21,002 nt of DNA from an uncultured bacterium (GTDB taxonomy: Bacteria > Actinomycetota > Actinomycetes > S36-B12), in contig CAIVQM010000195.1 in assembly GCA_903908025.1 (NCBI GenBank), positions 1 through 21,002 on the forward strand, given 5' to 3'. The position numbers and the translations under genes were made by a program. Shown here piece by piece: positions 14,781 through 21,002 of the stretch (the first letter of the stretch is position 1; every line of letters starts with the position of its first letter). Below the pieces are notes generated by a model. That model was not told the DNA's origin, ran no database searches, and was given only the letters and a program-made list of their open reading frames with translations.

Positions 14781-15680
14781 ATGGCGGACTTTCTTCGACG
14801 CGTCGCATCGGCACCCATCTCCTGGGGGATCTGCGAGGTGCCCGGCTGGGGCGCCATGCTGCCGACTCCGCGCGTCCTAGCGGAGATGGCGGGCTTCGGC
14901 TTCACGGCGACGGAACTCGGGGCCCCCGGATTCCTGTCCACCGATCCCGATGAGGTCAAGGCCGAGCTCGCGGGCTACGGAATGACGTTGATGGGTGGCT
15001 TCACGCCCGTCGTGCTTCACGATCCCGCGCAGCGACAGGCCACCATCGACAGCGCCACAGCCACCGCGAAGCTCTTCCAGCGCGCCGGCGCCACGAAGTT
15101 CGTCTCCGCCGTCGTGCAGGACATGGACTGGTCCGTCCCGCGTCCGTTGAGCACCGACGAGCAGCGGCACATGGTCGAGATGTTCGGTGTCATCGACGAG
15201 ATCTGCGAGGAGCACGGCCTCGAGCAGGTCCTGCACTCGCATGTGCAGACCCTGGTCGAGACGAAGGACGACGTGAACCGCGTCCTCGATACCTGCGACG
15301 TCAACTGGTGCCTCGACACCGGGCATCTGGCGATCGGCGGGGTGGACCCGGTGCAGTTCGCCAAGGAGGCGATGGATCGCGTCGGGCACGTGCATCTCAA
15401 GGACGTTCGGCTCGACATGGTGCCACCGGTGCTGAGTCGCGAGGTCTCGCTGATGCATGCCGTGCAGAACGGTCTGTTCACTCCGCTGGGCCAGGGCGAC
15501 GTCGACATCGCCGGCGTGATCCAGGCGCTCGAGGCGGGCGGCTACGACGGCTGGTACGTCATCGAGCAGGACACGGCGCTGACCGAAGGACTCCCGTCGG
15601 AGGGTGAGGGTCCGGTCGACGAGGTCCGCACGTCGATGCAGTACTTGACCGACGTCGTCGCCCCGACGCTGGTCGGCTAG
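14781..15680 (+). CDS. IolE/IolI-type TIM-barrel protein (probable inosose dehydratase)
   Basis: A 299-residue protein of the xylose-isomerase-like TIM-barrel (sugar phosphate isomerase/epimerase) family. Visible segments are APISWGICEVPGWG (11-24), ATELGAPGF (43-51), the metal-site stretch EQVLHSHVQTLVET (148-161), WCLDTGHLAIGG (174-185), VGHVHLKDVR (200-209), and GWYVIEQD (256-263), which supply the expected Glu, Asp and His ligands. In the operon context it probably dehydrates 2-keto-myo-inositol (IolE role); an IolI-type inosose isomerase is the main alternative because both share the fold. ATG 14781 has GGAAGG 7 nt upstream. An in-frame ATG at 14766 overlaps the operator and lacks a ribosome site. 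It is the first gene of the operon, 6 bp before iolC. Confidence 0.8.
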   Translation: MADFLRRVASAPISWGICEVPGWGAMLPTPRVLAEMAGFGFTATELGAPGFLSTDPDEVKAELAGYGMTLMGGFTPVVLHDPAQRQATIDSATATAKLFQRAGATKFVSAVVQDMDWSVPRPLSTDEQRHMVEMFGVIDEICEEHGLEQVLHSHVQTLVETKDDVNRVLDTCDVNWCLDTGHLAIGGVDPVQFAKEAMDRVGHVHLKDVRLDMVPPVLSREVSLMHAVQNGLFTPLGQGDVDIAGVIQALEAGGYDGWYVIEQDTALTEGLPSEGEGPVDEVRTSMQYLTDVVAPTLVG

Positions 15681-15686
15681 TCGCAC

Positions 15687-16631
15687 ATGCTCGCGGAGGT
15701 CGTCAGTGTCGGACGCGTCAGCGTCGACATGTACGCAGCCGAGTCCGGCGTCGGTTTCGACGGGCAGCAGTCGTTCAGCAAGTCCGTCGGGGGTAGCCCA
15801 ACGAACGTCGCGGTGGCAGCTGCGCGCCTCGGACACCGGGCGGCAGTCGTGACGAAGGTCGGTGACGATGGCTTCGGAGCCTATGTCCGCGAGCGGCTTG
15901 CGGGCTGGGGTGTCATGACGGACTACGTCGGCATTCAGCCTGGGGGCCAGACCCCACTCGCCCTCGCCGCGCTCGATCCGCCAGAGACACCGTCGGTTGC
16001 GTTCTACCGCGGGCCGGCCGCACCCGACACGACCTTGGTCCCGGCCGACCTGCCGGCTGACGTGGTGCTCAACTGCGGTCTGCTGTGGATCAGTCAGGGC
16101 GCACTCGCCCAGGGAACCACGGCCACGACCTGCATGACCTGGCTTGCTCAGCGCGCGCGGACAGGGCACACGGTGCTCGATCTCGACTACCGCGCAGCCC
16201 TCTGGCCCGATGTGCTGGCAGCCCGCACGGCAGCTAACCAGGCGATCGCCCTATCGACGGTGGTCGTCGGCAATCGCGAGGAGTGCGAGATGGCGCTCGG
16301 TACGAGCGACCCGGACGCGGCTGCCGATGCCCTGCTTGCGGCAGGTGTGGAGCTGGCGATCGTAAAGCTCGGAGCCGATGGCGCCCTGCTCGCGTCCTCT
16401 GGGGGTCGCTGGCGGATCGATCCGATGCCGGTGCAGGTCGTGTGCGGCCTCGGTGCGGGGGACGCCTTCGGTGGAGCCCTGTGCCGCGGACTGCTCAACG
16501 GATGGGATGTACCGCGCATCGGTGCGTTCGCGAATGCGGCCGGTGCTTACGTATCCGGGCGGCTGACCTGCGCCGATGAGATGCCATCGGTTGCCGATCT
16601 GGAGGTCATGATGGCGGGGGAGGCGACATGA
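15687..16631 (+). CDS. iolC: 5-dehydro-2-deoxygluconokinase IolC (PfkB family)
   Basis: A 314-residue ribokinase-like sugar kinase. In inositol catabolism IolC phosphorylates 5-dehydro-2-deoxy-D-gluconate (DKG) with ATP. Visible motifs are VSVGRVSVDMY (6-16), the substrate loop GGSPTNVAVAAARLG (35-49), and the anion-hole and catalytic-base motif GLGAGDAFGG (254-263) with Asp259. A VVVGNREECEMALG segment (192-205) is typical of IolC-like kinases. The length matches single-domain IolC; there is no fused aldolase domain as in some proteobacterial IolC proteins. ATG 15687 has no good ribosome site and follows the preceding stop by 6 bp, so translational coupling is likely. The stop overlaps the next ATG in ATGA form. 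Confidence 0.9.
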   Translation: MLAEVVSVGRVSVDMYAAESGVGFDGQQSFSKSVGGSPTNVAVAAARLGHRAAVVTKVGDDGFGAYVRERLAGWGVMTDYVGIQPGGQTPLALAALDPPETPSVAFYRGPAAPDTTLVPADLPADVVLNCGLLWISQGALAQGTTATTCMTWLAQRARTGHTVLDLDYRAALWPDVLAARTAANQAIALSTVVVGNREECEMALGTSDPDAAADALLAAGVELAIVKLGADGALLASSGGRWRIDPMPVQVVCGLGAGDAFGGALCRGLLNGWDVPRIGAFANAAGAYVSGRLTCADEMPSVADLEVMMAGEAT

Positions 16632-17524
16632 ATCTCGAGCGTGATCGGTACCGGGCGCTCATCGAAGCGCGAATCCACGAGCCCGAGTCCCTGCGCACGG
16701 CGCTGCTCGGACGGGCCCGCCGGACAATCGCGGGGGCAGACGGTCGACTGTTGATCCTCGCCGCGGACCACACGGCGCGCGGCATGCTCGCAGCCGATGG
16801 TGACCCGCTGGCGGTGGCCGACCGATTCACGATGCTAGACCGGCTGATGGCAGCACTCGCTGTGCCCGGTGTTGACGGCGTGCTGGCGAGTGCCGACATA
16901 CTCGAGGAGCTGGCCTGGCTCGGTGCGCTCGACAATCGGCTGGCGATCGGCACGATGAATCGAGGCGGCATCATCGGTGCGCGGTGGGAGCTCGATGACC
17001 GCATGACGGCATACGACGCCGACCACATCGAGGCATACGGGCTCGACGGCGGCAAGGCCCTGCTGCGGATCGACGACACTGATCCCGGCGTTGCCCGCAC
17101 CATCGAGGCGGTTGCTTCGGTGACGACACAGCTCGCCGATCGGCGCCTGCTGTGCATGGTGGAGCCACTGCCGTACATCAAGGACGCTAGCGGCCGGGCA
17201 ATGCTCGATACCTCGGATGAGCGCCTGATCAAGGTGGTCGCGATCGCCTCCGGCCTGGGCTCGTCTTCGGCATACACCTGGCTGAAGATCCCCGCCAGCG
17301 ACCGCATGACCGAGGTGGCTGGTGCCACGTCGCTGCCGATCCTCATGCTCGGCGGTGATCCGGGCGCTGATGCCGACCGCACGTTTGATCGTTGGTCGAC
17401 GGCAATGCGTGAACCGAATGTCCGCGGTCTCGTCGCCGGTCGCACCCTGCTCTACCCGCACGCGGGGGAGTCCCATCAGGCGGCGGCACGCGCCGCAGCC
17501 ATCGTCCACGGAGGTTCCGCATGA
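16628..17524 (+). CDS. Cgl0159-type TIM-barrel protein, probable inositol-pathway aldolase
   Basis: A 298-residue protein resembling the Cgl0159 family of (beta/alpha)8 proteins found in actinobacterial inositol operons. Visible features are LLILAADHTARG (41-52), like the start of DhnA/FbaB-type class I aldolases, VDGVLASADILEEL (82-95), the GTMNRGG loop (108-114), CMVEPLPY (176-183), and SSAYTWLKIP (213-222), where Lys220 is a candidate Schiff-base lysine by analogy with class I aldolases. GLVAGRTLLYP (268-278) resembles the phosphate-binding end of the barrel. The operon contains no IolJ, so this protein is the best candidate for cleaving 2-deoxy-5-keto-gluconate 6-phosphate; that is inference. 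It overlaps iolC and iolB by ATGA junctions on both sides. Confidence 0.78.
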   Translation: MNLERDRYRALIEARIHEPESLRTALLGRARRTIAGADGRLLILAADHTARGMLAADGDPLAVADRFTMLDRLMAALAVPGVDGVLASADILEELAWLGALDNRLAIGTMNRGGIIGARWELDDRMTAYDADHIEAYGLDGGKALLRIDDTDPGVARTIEAVASVTTQLADRRLLCMVEPLPYIKDASGRAMLDTSDERLIKVVAIASGLGSSSAYTWLKIPASDRMTEVAGATSLPILMLGGDPGADADRTFDRWSTAMREPNVRGLVAGRTLLYPHAGESHQAAARAAAIVHGGSA

Positions 17525-18414
17525 CCTGGTTCCATCCCGCAGGCACCCTCGCTGACGGACGTGCAGACGTTGTGGTCACGCCCACCGTTGCTGGTTGGGA
17601 CTACAGCGGCCTACTGGTCTACACGCTTCGCGACGGTGAAGCCGTGTCGTTGGCGCTGTCCGACGATGAGGGGGTGCTGGTTCCACTCTCCGCCCGCGAC
17701 ATCGACGTCACCGTCGACGGTAAGGCGTTCCGGCTCGCGGGCCGCGACGGTGTGTTCGACGCAGTATCGGATTGGCTGTATCTGCCGCTCGGCTCGGCTG
17801 TCACGATCGCCGGCTCCGGGGGCGAGGTGGCGATCTGCACGGCGCGGGCGACAACGGTGTTCCCGGTGGCGCATATTGCAGCCGCCGACGTTCCCGTCGA
17901 GGTGCGCGGTGCCGGACGCTCGACGAGGCAGATCACCAACGTGGCCACTCCCGGATCGTTCACCGGCGCTGACCGCATCAACGTGTGCGAGGTCATCACG
18001 CCAGGCGGCAACTGGTCGTCATGGCCACCGCACCGCCATGATGGCATCGGGGAGTGCACGGTCACGAACGAGGAGATCTACTACTTCCGCATCGGTCGGG
18101 AGGACCAGAAGCACGGCGACTGCGTTGGCCAAGGACTCTTCCACGTCTACACCGTTGACGGTTCCGTCGACGAGACCGTCACGCTGCATGATGGTGATGT
18201 CTACGTCGTGCCGCAGGGATACCACGGACCAACCGTTGCGCCGCCCGAGTACCCGATGTACTTCCTGAACGTCCTCGCCGGTCCGGGCGAGGAGCGCAGC
18301 ATGTCCTTCTGCGACGATCCGGACCACCACTGGATCCGGGAAGCGTGGGAGACGCAGGCTCCGGATCCCCGGCTGCCGTGGACCTCTGCGGCCGGCCGCA
18401 TCGGGAGGGCGTGA
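17521..18414 (+). CDS. iolB: 5-deoxy-glucuronate isomerase IolB
   Basis: A 297-residue bicupin isomerase that converts 5-deoxy-glucuronate to 5-dehydro-2-deoxy-gluconate, the IolC substrate. The C-terminal cupin has the metal ligands in PPHRHDG (His171, His173), EEIYYFRI (Glu185) and GYHGPTVAP (His235). The blocks ITPGGNWSSWPPHRHD and VPQGYHGPTVAPPEYPMYFLNV are characteristic of IolB. The length is close to the usual 270-300. The ATG overlaps the preceding stop (ATGA, 17521-17524), so translation is coupled to the aldolase-like gene. Nothing unusual was seen. Confidence 0.95.
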   Translation: MTWFHPAGTLADGRADVVVTPTVAGWDYSGLLVYTLRDGEAVSLALSDDEGVLVPLSARDIDVTVDGKAFRLAGRDGVFDAVSDWLYLPLGSAVTIAGSGGEVAICTARATTVFPVAHIAAADVPVEVRGAGRSTRQITNVATPGSFTGADRINVCEVITPGGNWSSWPPHRHDGIGECTVTNEEIYYFRIGREDQKHGDCVGQGLFHVYTVDGSVDETVTLHDGDVYVVPQGYHGPTVAPPEYPMYFLNVLAGPGEERSMSFCDDPDHHWIREAWETQAPDPRLPWTSAAGRIGRA

Positions 18415-18415
18415 C

Positions 18416-19591
18416 ATGACACGACGTATCGGCATCGCCGTGCTGGGGCTGGGCTGGATGGGTCAGGCGCACAGCCGCTCGGCACTGCGAATCCCCTCCC
18501 TGTTCCCCCATCGTTCCTTCGATCCGGAGTTGGTCGTCTGCGCCGACACCGACCCCGAGCGGCGTGAGCGGGCCGTGCGCGACTTCGGGTTTGCACGTGC
18601 AGTCGAGGACTGGCGCGAGGCGATCACTGATGATGTCGACGCCGTGTGGGTCACGGCACCGAACATGTTGCACATCCCGATGATCGAGGCCGCGTGCGCG
18701 GCGGGCAAGGCGGTCTTCAGTGAGAAGCCGATCGGTGGCAAGCCTGAGCAGGCCGTCGCGGCCTACCGCGCTGCGCAGGCCGCCGGCGTAGCCACGGGCG
18801 TCGGTTACAACTACCTGTGGGCGCCGCTGGTGCTTCATGCACGCGAGCTGATCGCCTCGGGCGAACTTGGCGAGATCACGCACTACCGCGGTCGCTTCCT
18901 GTCGATGTACGGCAGTGACGAGCTCGGTCTGCTGAGCTGGCGGTTCATGATGGATGAAGCCGGCTACGGCGTGACGAGTGACATCCTGAGTCACTCGGTC
19001 TCGATGGCCCAGTTCCTCGTCGGACCGATCGCCGAGGTCGTCGGCATGAAGGCGACCACCATCACCCATCGCCCGCTTCCGACGGGCAGCGCGGGCCATT
19101 ACGGACGTGGCCGGCCCGAGGATCCCAAGGGTGAGGTTGAGAACGAGGACTTCGCCTCGATGCTGTGCCGTTTCGAGAGTGGTGCGACCGGCACGTTCGA
19201 GAGCAGTCGGACGATGGTCGGCCCGGAGAGCCAGAACGCATTCGAGGTGTACGGCACCTTGGGCTCGCTGTCCTGGAACCTCGAGCGGATCAACGAGCTC
19301 CTGTACTACCGCGTCGGCTCGGACAAGAACACCGGGTACACGACGATCTTCGGCGGCGACCGCTTCCCGTTCCACGGTGCTTTCGTCCCGGGCCAGGCCA
19401 ACGCGATCGGCTTCGAGGACCTGGTGGCTATCGAGGACTACTCGTTCATGGAGGCGCTGGCGACCGGTGGTACCTACTCACCGGGCTTCCGCGAGGCGGT
19501 CGATGTCGTTAGCGTCCAGCAGGCGCTGATCGACTCATGGGACTCGCGCACATGGCAATCCGTTCGTGATCTTGCAGAGGGAGAATCCTGA
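18416..19591 (+). CDS. Gfo/Idh/MocA-family oxidoreductase, IolG-like inositol dehydrogenase
   Basis: A 391-residue NAD(P)-dependent dehydrogenase. The Rossmann motif is VLGLGWMGQAH (9-19), followed by the family signature SEKPIGG (102-108) with catalytic Lys104, and Asp189 and His193 in SDILSHSV, the usual DxxxH pair of inositol dehydrogenases. In this operon the likely reaction is oxidation of myo-inositol, or another inositol isomer, to the keto form. At 391 residues it is longer than typical IolG (about 335-350), so an IolW/IolX-like or other-isomer specificity remains possible. ATG 18416 has GGGAGGG (18403-18409) 6 nt upstream, the best ribosome site in the operon. It starts 1 bp after the iolB stop and overlaps iolD by 1 nt. 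Confidence 0.85.
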   Translation: MTRRIGIAVLGLGWMGQAHSRSALRIPSLFPHRSFDPELVVCADTDPERRERAVRDFGFARAVEDWREAITDDVDAVWVTAPNMLHIPMIEAACAAGKAVFSEKPIGGKPEQAVAAYRAAQAAGVATGVGYNYLWAPLVLHARELIASGELGEITHYRGRFLSMYGSDELGLLSWRFMMDEAGYGVTSDILSHSVSMAQFLVGPIAEVVGMKATTITHRPLPTGSAGHYGRGRPEDPKGEVENEDFASMLCRFESGATGTFESSRTMVGPESQNAFEVYGTLGSLSWNLERINELLYYRVGSDKNTGYTTIFGGDRFPFHGAFVPGQANAIGFEDLVAIEDYSFMEALATGGTYSPGFREAVDVVSVQQALIDSWDSRTWQSVRDLAEGES

Positions 19592-21002
19592 TGAGTGGCA
19601 CCACGATCCGTCTCACCACGGCCGAGGCGGTGGTCCGATACCTGATCGCGCAGCGCATCCTCGTCGAGGGAGAGGATGTTCCGCTGTTCCCAGGCGTGCT
19701 GGCCATCTTCGGGCACGGCAATGTCGTGAGCTTCGGCCATTCGCTCGAGTCACATCGCGACGAACTGCCCGTCTGGCGAGGCCAGAACGAGCAGGGCATG
19801 GGCCTGGCAGCCGCCGCCTTCGCCAAGTCGGTGCGTCGTCAGCAGGTCATGGTCTGCACGAGCTCCATCGGCCCGGGGGCCACGAACATGGTCACTGCTG
19901 CCGGTGTCGCCATGGCGAATCGCCTGCCGGTCCTGTTCATCGCGGGCGACACCTTCGCCTCGCGTCTCCCTGACCCGGTCCTGCAGCAGGTCGAGCACTT
20001 CGGCCACCCGTCGACCACGGTCAACGACGCCTTCCGCCCGGTGGTGCGCTACTGGGATCGCATAATGCATCCGGCGCAGGTCATCACCTCGCTGCCGCAG
20101 GCGGTTGGTGTGCTGCTGGATCCGGGGGAGTGCGGGCCGGCATTCATCGGGCTGCCCCAGGACATCGCGGCAGACGCCTACGACTTCCCTGTCTCGTTCT
20201 TCACGACGCAGGTGCATGAGATCGCTCGACCGCGGCCGGACCTAGGGCAGGTGTCGCGGGCCGCTGACGTCATCCGCGGAGCGAAGCGCCCGGTGATCGT
20301 CGCCGGTGGTGGCGTTCACTACTCCCGCGCGGAAGCCGAACTGGCTGCCTTCGCCGAGGAGTTCGGCATCCCGGTCATCGAGACGGTTGCGGGCAAGTCG
20401 TCTCTGCTGGCTTCGCATCCGCGCTATGCCGGCCCGATCGGCGTCACGGGCGCCGAGGCGGCAAATGTCGCCGCCACGGGGGCCGACGTCGTCATTGCGG
20501 TTGGCACGCGACTCGAGGACTTCACGACCGGGTCGTGGACGGTGTTCGATGCGGACGCGCAGATCATCGGAGTCAATGCGGCTCGGTTCGACGCCATCAA
20601 GCACCGTTCACTTCCTGTCATCGCCGACGCCCGGGAGGCACTCACTGACCTCGGTGATGCGCTGCGGGGCTGGAGCGCCGATCCCGAGTGGACAGCGCTG
20701 GGAACCGCTCTGCGCGTGGATCTTCAGGAGTTCGTCGACGGTCGGACGGCAGACGATGGCGTCTGGCCGCCGAGCTACGCGCAACTCGTCGGTCTCGTCC
20801 ACGAGTCAGCGACGGCCGAGGACTACGTCCTCTCCGCTTCCGGCGGTCTGCCGGGTGAGCTGAACGTCAACTGGATGAGCAAGGCGGTCGCTTCCTTCGA
20901 CGTTGAGTACGGCTTCTCCTGCATGGGCTATGAGGTCTCTGGCGCCTGGGGTGCCGCCTTCGGTCGCCCGACCGGTCAGGTGTACGCGATGGTGGGCGAC
21001 GG
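19591..21002 (+). CDS. iolD: IolD, trihydroxycyclohexane-1,2-dione hydrolase (3' end outside window)
   Basis: A thiamine-diphosphate enzyme that opens the inositol ring by hydrolysing 3D-trihydroxycyclohexane-1,2-dione to 5-deoxy-glucuronate. The first 470 residues are visible. The ThDP-activating glutamate is Glu67 in WRGQNEQGMGLAAAAFAK; SSIGPGATNMVTAAGVA and LPVLFIAGDTFASRLPDPVLQQ are strongly IolD-like. The central FAD/DHS-like domain follows (about 210-345), and the cofactor-binding GDG motif begins exactly at the window end. The full protein should be around 620-640 residues. ATG 19591 shares its A with the preceding TGA (TGATG), and AGGGAG (19578-19583) lies 7 nt upstream. No frameshift is seen in the visible part. 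Confidence 0.94.
   Translation, partial: MSGTTIRLTTAEAVVRYLIAQRILVEGEDVPLFPGVLAIFGHGNVVSFGHSLESHRDELPVWRGQNEQGMGLAAAAFAKSVRRQQVMVCTSSIGPGATNMVTAAGVAMANRLPVLFIAGDTFASRLPDPVLQQVEHFGHPSTTVNDAFRPVVRYWDRIMHPAQVITSLPQAVGVLLDPGECGPAFIGLPQDIAADAYDFPVSFFTTQVHEIARPRPDLGQVSRAADVIRGAKRPVIVAGGGVHYSRAEAELAAFAEEFGIPVIETVAGKSSLLASHPRYAGPIGVTGAEAANVAATGADVVIAVGTRLEDFTTGSWTVFDADAQIIGVNAARFDAIKHRSLPVIADAREALTDLGDALRGWSADPEWTALGTALRVDLQEFVDGRTADDGVWPPSYAQLVGLVHESATAEDYVLSASGGLPGELNVNWMSKAVASFDVEYGFSCMGYEVSGAWGAAFGRPTGQVYAMVGD

Noticed and set aside
14877..16169. 430-residue minus-strand open frame
   Set aside because: It is the high-GC shadow of the IolE-like and iolC genes on the other strand, with His/Arg/Asp-rich composition and no recognisable domain.
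18179..19375. 398-residue minus-strand open frame
   Set aside because: Antisense to iolB and the Gfo/Idh/MocA gene, both well supported by motifs and ribosome sites.

Overview
This is a high-GC, densely coding window from an actinobacterium. The support is a mycothiol-pathway deacetylase (mshB) followed by its usual small membrane protein, the fdxA-dapC pair, frequent GTG starts, strong AGGAGG-type ribosome sites, and TANNNT -10 boxes placed about 6 nt before ATG, which suggests leaderless mRNAs. I cannot assign a genus. I see no tRNA, rRNA, CRISPR array or recognisable transposase. The longest stretch without a gene is about 156 bp.

Left part (1-9134): a prolyl-oligopeptidase/DPP-IV-like peptidase (minus strand, cut by the window edge) and a membrane-bound GGDEF protein (minus strand) are followed by divergently transcribed mshB and an overlapping DUF6113-like membrane gene. 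Next is a secreted or membrane-anchored VanW-domain protein. A cysteinyl-tRNA synthetase converges on it with 7 bp between the stops. Divergent from the synthetase come the seven-iron ferredoxin fdxA and an aminotransferase that is probably DapC.

Middle (9135-13681): a type I citrate synthase, then an orphan AbiEi-like antitoxin/nuclease-fold gene on the minus strand, then acetoacetyl-CoA synthetase. The AbiEi-like gene is bracketed by two 73-bp copies of one palindromic element in inverted orientation, with 63 of 73 positions identical. The right copy carries the ribosome site of the acetoacetyl-CoA synthetase gene and can fold in two mutually exclusive ways, one of which hides that site. 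This is the least explained structure in the window.

Right part (13678-21002): a LacI-family regulator faces away from a tightly packed myo-inositol catabolic operon: an IolE/IolI-type TIM barrel, the kinase IolC, a Cgl0159-type TIM barrel (probable aldolase), the isomerase IolB, a Gfo/Idh/MocA dehydrogenase (IolG-like), and IolD cut by the window end. A perfect 16-bp palindrome between regulator and operon is the probable operator. Together these genes can account for inositol oxidation, dehydration, ring opening, isomerisation, phosphorylation and probably aldol cleavage. IolA and a transporter are not seen here.
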